The notes under the pieces are model-generated. The model searched no databases and was not told where the DNA came from. It saw nothing but the letters and a program-made list of their open reading frames with translations. A DNA stretch of 49,022 nucleotides from Opitutaceae bacterium. GTDB lineage: Bacteria; Verrucomicrobiota; Verrucomicrobiia; Opitutales; Opitutaceae. The stretch is from assembly GCA_024711005.1 (NCBI GenBank), contig JANJTQ010000290.1:1-49022 (forward strand), given 5' to 3'. How positions within the stretch are numbered: the first letter of the stretch is position 1; each line of letters starts with the position of its first letter. The position numbers and the translations under genes were made by a program. Positions 8,786 to 16,085 of this stretch are shown here, piece after piece.

Positions 8786-8958
8786 GGCCCGAACGCGGCG
8801 CGCCTGGCGTTGCTCCAGCCTGTATTAAGAACCCTGAAGAGCGTTCTAAGTGTCCCAACTTCATGAGCCGTTCCAAGGCTTCCATCACGCTCGCTCACGC
8901 TCCCGGCTCGACGGAATGCAAACCGCTTCTCACGCTCTTCCTTTCATCTCAAAAAGTC

Positions 8959-10206
8959 ATGAGTACTCCCTCCAGCCCTGCTCGTCCCAAGAAAGTCGCC
9001 CTCCTCACCGCCGGTGGCCTCGCGCCCTGCCTCAGCTCCGCCGTCGGCGGACTCATCGAACGCTACACCGAGATCGCGCCCGACATCGAGATCATCGCCT
9101 ATCATGGCGGCTACAAAGGCCTCCTCCTCGGCGACAGCTACAAGATCGGCCCCGCCGAACGCGCCGCCGCTTCCATTCTCCACAAGCACGGCGGCAGCCC
9201 CATCGGCAATAGCCGCGTGAAGCTCACCAACGTGAAGGACTGCGTGAAACGTGGTCTGGTGAAAGAGGGTCAGGACCCGCAAAAGGTCGCCGCCGACCAG
9301 CTCATCAAAGATGGCGTGGATATCCTGCACACCATCGGCGGCGACGACACCAACACCGCCGCGGCCGACCTCGCCGCGTTCCTTGCCAAGAACAACTACG
9401 GCCTGAGCGTCATCGGCCTGCCCAAGACGATCGACAACGACGTGTTCCCGATCCGCCAGTCCCTCGGTGCCTGGACCGCCGCAGAACAGGGGGCCCGCTA
9501 TTTCCGCAACGTCGTCGCCGAGCACAACGCCAACCCGCGCATGCTCATCATCCACGAAGTGATGGGCCGCAACTGTGGCTGGCTTACCGCCGCCACCGCC
9601 ACCGAATACCGCAAGATCCTCGACCGCGAGGAGTTTGTCCCGGGGCTTGGCCTGTCGCGCGACAACCTCGATGTCCACGCCGTGTTCATCCCCGAAATGG
9701 CCGTCGATCTCGCCGCCGAAGCCGCCCGCCTGAAGACCGTCATGGATCGCGTGGACAACGTGAACATTTTCATCAGCGAAGGCGCCGGCGTGGAGTCGAT
9801 CATCGCCGAGATGCAGGCGAAGGGACAGGAAGTCCCCCGCGACGCTTTCGGGCACGTGAAGCTCGACGCCATCAATCCCGGAAAATGGTTCGGCGAGCAG
9901 TTCGCCAAGATGCTCGGCGCCGAAAAAGTGCTCGTTCAAAAATCCGGCTACTACGCCCGGGCCGCCGCGGCCAACGCCGACGATCTTCGCCTCATCAAGA
10001 GCTGCACCGACCTCGCCGTGGAATGCGCGCTCCGCCGAGAGAGCGGCGTAATCGGCCATGATGAAGACCGGCAAGGTATTCTTCGCGCCATCGAGTTCCC
10101 GCGCATCAAGGGCGGAAAGCCGTTCGATACGAGCGTCTCGTGGTTTGGCGATTTGCTCAACCAGATCGGTCAGCCCAAGGGCGCGGTCGTTCACGTGAAG
10201 CACTGA
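8959..10206 (+). CDS. pfp: Pyrophosphate-dependent 6-phosphofructokinase
   Basis: The enzyme interconverts fructose-6-phosphate and fructose-1,6-bisphosphate using pyrophosphate, giving reversible glycolysis. The 415-residue protein has GGLAPCLSSAVGG near the N-terminus, GGDDTNTAAADLA with Asp at the position that marks PPi rather than ATP use (ATP enzymes have GGDGS), the catalytic LPKTIDND and MGRNCGWLTAATA. These fit the spirochaete-type single-subunit PPi-PFK. The frame is open far upstream and overlaps folC in another frame, so the ATG at 8959, close to the conserved start, was chosen. An in-frame ATG at 8863 is possible. The 173 bases between folC and this start show no other gene. Confidence 0.93.
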   Translation: MSTPSSPARPKKVALLTAGGLAPCLSSAVGGLIERYTEIAPDIEIIAYHGGYKGLLLGDSYKIGPAERAAASILHKHGGSPIGNSRVKLTNVKDCVKRGLVKEGQDPQKVAADQLIKDGVDILHTIGGDDTNTAAADLAAFLAKNNYGLSVIGLPKTIDNDVFPIRQSLGAWTAAEQGARYFRNVVAEHNANPRMLIIHEVMGRNCGWLTAATATEYRKILDREEFVPGLGLSRDNLDVHAVFIPEMAVDLAAEAARLKTVMDRVDNVNIFISEGAGVESIIAEMQAKGQEVPRDAFGHVKLDAINPGKWFGEQFAKMLGAEKVLVQKSGYYARAAAANADDLRLIKSCTDLAVECALRRESGVIGHDEDRQGILRAIEFPRIKGGKPFDTSVSWFGDLLNQIGQPKGAVVHVKH

Positions 10207-10209
10207 TTG

Positions 10210-10339
10210 GAGCGGTTCAAATAAAGTTGTAGCCGCAGCCGTGTCGGCCGCGTGGTTCGGAATCAGGGTAGATCCCCGGAGCACGCCCGGCACGGGCGTT
10301 GCTACACACTACAACCAGACGGTCATGACTTTATTTGAA
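10210..10339. repeat. ~130-bp element with 12-base terminal inverted repeats
   Basis: TTCAAATAAAGT at 10216-10227 is the reverse complement of ACTTTATTTGAA at 10328-10339. Inside, TTGTAGC and GCTACA-type sequences form an inner imperfect hairpin. The left end GAGCGGTTCAAA (10210-10221) recurs at 34170-34181, also followed by GTAGCCG. This is a small non-coding MITE-like or REP-like repeat with no transposase. Confidence 0.6.
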
Positions 10340-10356
10340 ATCCTCTAAATCGTCGT

Positions 10357-10389
10357 GAGGCGGGGCCCGCATACGACGGGCCCCGTCTC
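10357..10389. terminator. GC-rich hairpin between convergent pfp and kinase genes
   Basis: GAGGCGGGGCCCG (10357-10369) pairs with CGGGCCCCGTCTC (10377-10389) with one mismatch around a 7-base loop. It lies between two converging genes, so a bidirectional terminator is plausible. There is no U-tract on either side, so confidence is limited. Confidence 0.4.
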
Positions 10390-10487
10390 AAACCTTGGAT
10401 CCAAAGTCGCTTCGCGCTTCCACCACAGCGGACTTCCATTCGGCACGTAGCGGAACGACGGAGTCGTTTCGGACTCGCGCTCCCGTA

Positions 10488-13229
10488 TCAGCTTTCCGAT
10501 ACAAAGGCCACTTCGATCAGGGCCAGGAGCTCCTTCTGCGTGAAGGGCTTCGTTAGTACGCCCTTCACATCGAGAGACTCCAATTCGTCAACCAGCTCGG
10601 GTGCGAGATGTCCGCTCACGACGACCACACGCAAGGGCGAGCCGGCCCTGCGCAGGCGGCGAACCAGCTCCAGGCCGGTGACTCCCGGCATGTTCTGATC
10701 GGTCACCACCAGATCAAATGCCCCCTCCTTGCCCTGGCAGTGAGTCCAGGCTTCCTCACCGTTTTGCGCATAAGTCACCGTGTGCCCTTCGCGGCTCAAC
10801 ACATGGTTCATCGTCGAAGCGACCCCGATGTTGTCGTCGACGAGCAGAATACGTCGGCCGGTGGTGTCGGCCCCGTCGGAAGTGGATGACTTGGCCGGCG
10901 GCACCGGGCCGGGGGTGGCGGTCGGCACCTCGGGTACGGGGAAATAAATATGGAATGTCGTTCCTTCTCCCGGCCGGCTCTCGATCTCGATCCAGCCATC
11001 AAGGTTCTTCACCACGTTCCACACGACAGCCAAGCCCAGCCCCGTGCCCCGCCCCGGAGGTTTGGTCGTGTAGAACGGCTCGAACACCCGGGCGCGCACG
11101 TCCGGTGTCATGCCCGCGCCGTTATCCACCACCGTCAGGCGCTGGCAATCCCGAAGCGGAGCCGTGCCCCGTGCACCTTCACCGGGAGGCGCCGACTGAA
11201 CGGACGCGGTGGATACCTCGATGCGGGGCAGCCAGTCTTTGATATCACGCTCACATTTCTCCAGCACCGCGTCGTGGGCGTTGAGCATGAGATTGACCAC
11301 GATCTGCGCCACTTGGGAGCGATCCAGCATGATCGGCCCCATCCCGGGCGTTAGTTTCGTGTCGAGTACGACGCGCCGGTCCATCGTGTGGCGCAACAAG
11401 CCCAGCGTGTCGTCCACCACGGGATTGAGCGTCAGCATCTCGCGTTTTTCGATCGACCGACGTCCCACGGCGAGAATGCGTTGATTGAGTTGCGCGGCCT
11501 GATCGATGGCATCCTCGATGGAACGGAGGGCGGCCAACAGGTCGGAATCTCCCGGCCTGTCGTGGCGGAGCATTTCCAACCTCAGCAGCATCGGAGTGAG
11601 CAGATTGTTGAACTCGTGCGCCACTCCGGCGGCGAGTTGGCCGAGCGATTCGATCTTCTGCGTCTGTCGCAGGTGCTTCTCCAGCGTGTCGCGCGCGGTG
11701 ATGTCCTCGCAATGCGAGGCCACGCCGACAATCCGTCCATCGTCATCGAATAGCGGCGTGTTATACCAATCGCACAAGATCACCCGGCCGTCTTTGGTCA
11801 GGTTTTCGTTCGTGCTGCGCGCGCCGCCCCGTGCACCGAAGATTTCGCTCCAAACGCGGTCAACCTGCTCGCGCGCGCTCTCGGGAACGATCAGAGGGAC
11901 GGTTTTCTTTCCCAGCACTTCATTCGCCGTATAGCCAAAGATCCGCTCGGCGGCCGGGTTCCAGGCGACGACCCGGAAGTCGACATCCCACTCGATGACC
12001 GCCAGCGGAGTCTGCCGCACGTGTTGCGCAAACCGGCGTTCGGATTTGCGCAACGCCTCCTCGGCATTCATGCGCTCGGTCAGGTCCACGTTGAGCCCAA
12101 GAATGCCCACCGTCCGCTCTCCCACCCGAACCGGCGCAATGATGTTATGAAAGGAGCGCCGCCGCCCCCCCATCTCCAGGAGGACCTCGCCGCGGACCAC
12201 TTCCCCGGCATAAGCTTGACGGTTGTTACGTTCCCACAATGCCCTCGTGTCGGAGGGGATATCGAGATCGGCGAGGGTCTTGCCAACACAGTCTCCCCAG
12301 TGCTCACGCGAAGCCGCGTTGGTCAGAATGTAGCGGCCCTCCGCATCCATCATCCAAATATCGAAAGGGATGCTGTCGATGGCGGTGAGCAGACGGGCCT
12401 CGCTCTCGCGCAGTCGGGTCTCGATCCGCCGACGGGTGCCAATCTCGGCCCGCAACGCCCCGGTCGTGGCCGTTGCAAACCCCAGAATCAACATCGGCAC
12501 CGCCATCAGCCAGATCATGCGTTCCCGGCCCAGCGCGATGGCCCCGACCCAATGTGCGGCCGGATAATCCACCCCGACCGCGCCTTCAATCCGGCCGGCG
12601 GCGTCACGCAACGGCGATTGGGCGCTCACCCACACGCCCCACTCGTCACGAACCGGAACCGCCGAAAACGTCTGCTCTCCTTTCAAGGCGAGCAGCATGT
12701 CGTCATCGGCCTGCGGATACGCCTTGCCGAGGGGAACACGTTGCTCGCGCGCGCCCTCGAACTTTCCGTCCCGGTCGTAATCCGTTTCGCTCGCCACCAT
12801 GAGCCGCACCTGGTCTCCCTCCTCCTGCCGGAAAGTGTACACATCGCTGATGATCGGATTGGCCTCCTTCCATCGCTTCGTGGCGTTGATCATTCGCAAG
12901 TAGTCGGGGTCGTCGGGCGGAGTTTTCACCGTCAGTTTCGCGTGCCCCATGCGCATGAGTTCCTGCGCATAGGTGGGCGCCACCCCTTGAAGAAACTCCC
13001 GGATGCGCAGGCTTTCCGCACGCCCGCCCGCATTCACCAAATAAAAGCCTCCAATCAACAATGCGCTCATCGCAGGCCAGGCGATCCACGGCAAACGGCC
13101 ATGCGGAGTCCGACGGCGCAGCCACATTTCCAGCAACCCGAACAGGATCAGGCACGCCAAAACAAAAAAGAGATAATCACGATTGTCCGCCATCCACCCG
13201 GGCATGCCCAGCAGGCAAAACACCCGCAC
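10488..13229 (-). CDS. Membrane hybrid histidine kinase (Cache-like sensor, two PAS, HisKA, HATPase, receiver)
   Basis: This 913-residue sensor kinase probably relays an external signal by phosphotransfer. Two hydrophobic segments (about 19-37 and 51-66) precede a periplasmic ~170-residue region resembling Cache/CHASE sensors, and a third membrane segment lies near 237-257. Two PAS domains follow (about 275-385 and 400-510). The H-box AAGVAHEFNNLL has His538. HATPase motifs are NLMLNAHDA, DNGAGMTP and GRGTGLGLAVV. The C-terminal receiver starts at RRILLVDDN and has the phosphoacceptor Asp844 in VVTDQNMPG and the Lys of LTKPF. No DNA-binding partner is adjacent. Upstream on the same strand lie two lipoprotein genes, probably co-transcribed. 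The start could instead be Met13 (13193). Confidence 0.88.
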   Translation of the reverse strand: MRVFCLLGMPGWMADNRDYLFFVLACLILFGLLEMWLRRRTPHGRLPWIAWPAMSALLIGGFYLVNAGGRAESLRIREFLQGVAPTYAQELMRMGHAKLTVKTPPDDPDYLRMINATKRWKEANPIISDVYTFRQEEGDQVRLMVASETDYDRDGKFEGAREQRVPLGKAYPQADDDMLLALKGEQTFSAVPVRDEWGVWVSAQSPLRDAAGRIEGAVGVDYPAAHWVGAIALGRERMIWLMAVPMLILGFATATTGALRAEIGTRRRIETRLRESEARLLTAIDSIPFDIWMMDAEGRYILTNAASREHWGDCVGKTLADLDIPSDTRALWERNNRQAYAGEVVRGEVLLEMGGRRRSFHNIIAPVRVGERTVGILGLNVDLTERMNAEEALRKSERRFAQHVRQTPLAVIEWDVDFRVVAWNPAAERIFGYTANEVLGKKTVPLIVPESAREQVDRVWSEIFGARGGARSTNENLTKDGRVILCDWYNTPLFDDDGRIVGVASHCEDITARDTLEKHLRQTQKIESLGQLAAGVAHEFNNLLTPMLLRLEMLRHDRPGDSDLLAALRSIEDAIDQAAQLNQRILAVGRRSIEKREMLTLNPVVDDTLGLLRHTMDRRVVLDTKLTPGMGPIMLDRSQVAQIVVNLMLNAHDAVLEKCERDIKDWLPRIEVSTASVQSAPPGEGARGTAPLRDCQRLTVVDNGAGMTPDVRARVFEPFYTTKPPGRGTGLGLAVVWNVVKNLDGWIEIESRPGEGTTFHIYFPVPEVPTATPGPVPPAKSSTSDGADTTGRRILLVDDNIGVASTMNHVLSREGHTVTYAQNGEEAWTHCQGKEGAFDLVVTDQNMPGVTGLELVRRLRRAGSPLRVVVVSGHLAPELVDELESLDVKGVLTKPFTQKELLALIEVAFVSES

Positions 13230-13275
13230 TCGTCAACGCAAGCCCGCCGCCGTCCTTATTTTACATCAACCGGTC

Positions 13276-13701
13276 TCAGCGCGAATCCTGCTCAATCGCC
13301 ACCACTTTGCCGTCACTGCCAAATACCACTTTAAAGTATTCACGCTCCCTACGGGCCGGATAGTTCAGATAATAGTACGGATAGAGATCCGAGTTGAGGT
13401 GATACCAGCCCCGGTAGAGCGGCCGGCCCATATCGTTTTCCCAAGTAACGTAGCTCCACACCTCGCTCGTTCCGGTCGCATCCGTCCGGGTCCATATCCG
13501 ATCCGGATTTCCCACGGCGAGTCGCACCGCATCGGGACCAAAACCGATCGCCACCTTGCCTTCCCGTACCAGCGCCTGGTGCTCGGGCGACAAACTCGCG
13601 AACAGTTCGGGCGATCGCTTGATTCGCGTGTCGGGCGAGGCGCAGCCGGCCAGCCCCGCCGTCAGTAAAAGCACCGCCAGAAGAATGGAGATCGATCTCA
13701 T
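13276..13701 (-). CDS. BamE/SmpA-like lipoprotein, paralog 1
   Basis: A 141-residue secreted protein with a lipoprotein signal peptide: hydrophobic stretch from residue 5 and lipobox LAGC near Cys20. The mature part has VREGKVAIGFGPDAVRLAVG and NPDRIW, a helix-then-beta pattern like SmpA/OmlA (BamE) domains, and it ends in KVVFGSDGKVVAIEQ. The same layout occurs in the next gene upstream (13715-14137), so they are tandem duplicates 13 bases apart. It is probably anchored to the outer membrane. Function is unknown; the BamE fold assignment is by pattern only. Confidence 0.75.
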   Translation of the reverse strand: MRSISILLAVLLLTAGLAGCASPDTRIKRSPELFASLSPEHQALVREGKVAIGFGPDAVRLAVGNPDRIWTRTDATGTSEVWSYVTWENDMGRPLYRGWYHLNSDLYPYYYLNYPARREREYFKVVFGSDGKVVAIEQDSR

Positions 13702-13714
13702 CGGAGAGGCGCGG

Positions 13715-14137
13715 TCACTTGGAAATTTGCTCCACCGCGGTCACCCGGCCATTCCTAAACACCACCCGCATCCGTTCGTCGGGAAATTCACGTCCGCCGG
13801 TGCTCACGCCGATGCCGGTCCCGACCGAATTGCCGCTCATACCGACACCCAATCCGAGTCCAAACCGTGCGTTCTTTTCGCGATAAATCCATATTTCCGC
13901 TACGCCCGCTTCGGTAGTCTGGGTCAACACGCGATCGGGGATATCCAACGCGAGCCGCACCTGATCGCGGGTGAACCCGATGGCGACTTCGCCCCGCTCG
14001 ATTATCGCGCGCTCCTCGGGCGGATAGGAATCGAACATCGCCCGGTTATGTTTGATGCGGGACTGCGGGGACGACGAGCATCCTCCGCTTAACGTCACAA
14101 CGGCCAGTGCGAGGCTGAGAACGAGAAACTTTTTCAT
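13715..14137 (-). CDS. BamE/SmpA-like lipoprotein, paralog 2
   Basis: A 140-residue lipoprotein starting MKKFLVLSLALAVV with lipobox LSGGC (Cys20). The mature region IERGEVAIGFTRDQVRLALD, then IPDRVL and a C-terminal VVFRNGRVTAVEQ matches paralog 1. A Gly-rich stretch GLGLGVGMSGNSVGTGIGV near residue 93 is absent from paralog 1 and could be a membrane-inserting or flexible loop. The ATG at 14137 is the only start placing the signal peptide at the N-terminus. It diverges from rpiB (102-base gap, which would hold both promoters). Confidence 0.75.
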   Translation of the reverse strand: MKKFLVLSLALAVVTLSGGCSSSPQSRIKHNRAMFDSYPPEERAIIERGEVAIGFTRDQVRLALDIPDRVLTQTTEAGVAEIWIYREKNARFGLGLGVGMSGNSVGTGIGVSTGGREFPDERMRVVFRNGRVTAVEQISK

Positions 14138-14239
14138 GAATCTGAAAGGATGAAGCCGGATAAAGCGTTTTGATTTGCCGCTCGCGAACGCCCGCAGAAT
14201 AACGAATTCCGAACATCGTCCGCCGCTAACAAATTTCAC

Positions 14240-14680
14240 ATGAAGACCTACTCCATCGCGATCGGTTCCGACCACGCCGGCTTCGCCTATAAGGAAGCCA
14301 TCAAAACCGCGTTGCTGGCCGACGGCCACACCGTCCGCGATTTCGGCACCTACACGGACGCCTCCTGCGATTATCCCGATTTCATTCGCCCCACCGCCGA
14401 GGCCGTCGCCCGCGGGGAGTTCGAACGCGGAATCGTCCTCGGCGGCTCCGGAAACGGCGAGGCCATCGTCGCCAACAAGGTCAAGGGCGTCCGCTGCGGA
14501 CTCTGCTGGAATGAACAGGTCGCGATCTGGAACCGCTCGCATAACGATGGCAATGTACTCTCGCTCGGCCAGCGCACCGTCACCGAAGCCGAGGCCATCC
14601 AGATCGCCCGCACCTGGCTCGCCACCGAATTCGAAGGCGGCCGCCACATCCCGCGGATCCAGAAAATCGAACCGGTTTAA
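14240..14680 (+). CDS. rpiB: Ribose-5-phosphate isomerase B
   Basis: RpiB interconverts ribose-5-phosphate and ribulose-5-phosphate in the pentose phosphate pathway. The 146-residue protein has IGSDHAGFAYKE at the start, GSGNGEAIVANKVKGVRCGL and SHNDGNVLSLGQR. The GSGNGE loop carries Glu at the base position, as in the mycobacterial-type enzyme, rather than the Cys of the E. coli type. Its C-terminus (GGRHIPRIQKIE) also fits that subfamily. It is a stand-alone gene followed by a repeat and two GYF-like genes. Confidence 0.94.
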   Translation: MKTYSIAIGSDHAGFAYKEAIKTALLADGHTVRDFGTYTDASCDYPDFIRPTAEAVARGEFERGIVLGGSGNGEAIVANKVKGVRCGLCWNEQVAIWNRSHNDGNVLSLGQRTVTEAEAIQIARTWLATEFEGGRHIPRIQKIEPV

Positions 14681-14691
14681 AGCGGGCGCGA

Positions 14692-14741
14692 ACGTAGCGG
14701 GGAGCGTGAGCGACCCGATCCGAACGGCCCCGGATCGCACC
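14692..14741. repeat. Repeat copy A (ACGTAGCGGGGAGCG ... CCGGATCGCACC)
   Basis: The 15-mer at 14692-14706 and the 12-mer at 14730-14741 both recur at 15283-15297 and 15314-15325. Each copy sits upstream of a GYF-like gene, so it may be part of the duplicated unit or an independent intergenic repeat. Confidence 0.65.
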
Positions 14742-14763
14742 CATTTCCTGCCTTCACCGCCCC

Positions 14764-15276
14764 ATGCCAACCGCGCTCCGTTATTTTCTCGTTGAGGAGG
14801 GTCGGCGAACCGGACCGCACAGTTGGGCCGTGCTTCGGCAAAAAGCGGACATCCACATCCTCACGCCGGATACCCCGATCGCCCCGGAGAACGACCCGGA
14901 AACATGGGCGCCGTTGCGGGATTTTCCGGCGTTGCGCAACGAGCTCCTGCCCGAGAGGCCGCGTTACATCCTCCGCTCCCGTGCCATCGAACCGGTGCAG
15001 ACCGAGAACCTCCCCGCCACTCCGTCGGTGACGGAAATGCTGCAGGCCAATCTCGTGCGGCAAAACGCGGCCGAGAGCGAGTTGCTCAAGCCCATGCCTC
15101 CGCGTTCCAATCGGCGCCGCAACGACTACTTCATTGTCGCAGGCCTGCTGAACGGTCTCGTGGTCGCCAACCTGCTCTTGGGACGCCCCTGGTATGATCC
15201 CTTCCTGCTGGGGTTTTTCGCCATGGGAAACATCAGCCTCGCGTGGGTGCTCTTCGGCGTGATGGACCGCTACTGA
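14764..15276 (+). CDS. GYF-like domain membrane protein, paralog 1
   Basis: A 170-residue protein with an N-terminal region like the bacterial GYF_2 domain (RYFLVEEGRRTGPHSWAVL, then TWAPL near residue 50), a polar linker, and two hydrophobic segments near 125-142 and 147-165. The domain probably faces the cytoplasm and could bind proline-rich or other peptides; no partner is evident. It is duplicated immediately downstream. Function unknown. Confidence 0.7.
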   Translation: MPTALRYFLVEEGRRTGPHSWAVLRQKADIHILTPDTPIAPENDPETWAPLRDFPALRNELLPERPRYILRSRAIEPVQTENLPATPSVTEMLQANLVRQNAAESELLKPMPPRSNRRRNDYFIVAGLLNGLVVANLLLGRPWYDPFLLGFFAMGNISLAWVLFGVMDRY

Positions 15277-15282
15277 CGGCGC

Positions 15283-15325
15283 ACGTAGCGGGGAGCGCGG
15301 TCTCCAAGAGATCCCGGATCGCACC
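15283..15325. repeat. Repeat copy B (ACGTAGCGGGGAGCG ... CCGGATCGCACC)
   Basis: Second copy of the element at 14692-14741, with a shorter spacer. It lies in the 204-base gap between the two GYF-like genes; the rest of that gap has no recognisable feature. Confidence 0.65.
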
Positions 15326-15480
15326 TGTTCACGCCATCCTTCGCGACAATTTCCATACGCCGTTAGACATTCGAGCTTCGCCACACATGTTCGTGCGTCG
15401 TCACCTCGACGCCCTCGACATCGTGTCACGCCGGCCCGCCCCGGCGCCCTCCGCCCCGCTCTCTTCCCCACTACCCCACC

Positions 15481-15996
15481 ATGCCCACCACTCCACGTTA
15501 TTTTCTCGTGGAAGACGGCCAGCGCACCGGCCCGCACAGCTTGGCCGTGCTTCGGCAGAAAGCCGACATCCACGTGCTCACCCCGAACACGCCCATCTCT
15601 TCGGTCGACACTCCCGAAACCTGGGCCCCGCTGCGAGACTCTCCGCTCTACGCCCAGCTTTTCCCGAACCGTCCGCGTTATACCCTCGGCGCTCACCCCA
15701 TCGAGCGGGTGAATGCCGACAACATTCCCGCTCCGCTGTCCGTCCCCGAACTGCTCCGCGCCAATAACACACATGAGAAGGCGGTTGAAAAACTGACCCG
15801 CAAACAAATCGCCCTCCGAACCTTTGATCGCTGGCGCGATTACGCGACTCTCATCCTTTTCGGCAACGTACTCGCCGCCCTCGCCTGGGAGTTTCTGCCG
15901 GTCGTCCGCGCCCACGTCGTCCCGCTCCTCTCCTTCGTGGCGATCTACAATATCGGCGTCCTTTGGTTTATTTTCAGCCGGAGGCACCGGAGCTGA
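15481..15996 (+). CDS. GYF-like domain membrane protein, paralog 2
   Basis: A 171-residue tandem paralog of the previous gene. RYFLVEDGQRTGPHSLAVLR and QKADIHVL are almost identical to it, while the linker and the two C-terminal membrane segments (about 122-138 and 143-162) have diverged. This suggests selection on the N-terminal domain and freedom elsewhere. Function unknown. The fused E1 gene follows after 89 bases. Confidence 0.7.
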   Translation: MPTTPRYFLVEDGQRTGPHSLAVLRQKADIHVLTPNTPISSVDTPETWAPLRDSPLYAQLFPNRPRYTLGAHPIERVNADNIPAPLSVPELLRANNTHEKAVEKLTRKQIALRTFDRWRDYATLILFGNVLAALAWEFLPVVRAHVVPLLSFVAIYNIGVLWFIFSRRHRS

Positions 15997-16085
15997 CCGG
16001 CCGAACGCGGCCCGGAACAGTTAATCGCCGGCAAAATCTATCGCTTGCCCACCCCGCGCGCGCTCCTCACCGTCGCGGGCTGGAT

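Noticed and set aside
8263-8958. Upstream extension of the pfp frame
   Set aside because: It overlaps folC in another frame and has low-complexity Arg-rich sequence; the conserved phosphofructokinase start lies at 8959.
12021-13334. Open frame of 437 codons on the plus strand
   Set aside because: It is opposite the hybrid histidine kinase and shows only Arg/His/Pro-rich composition. No domain is seen.
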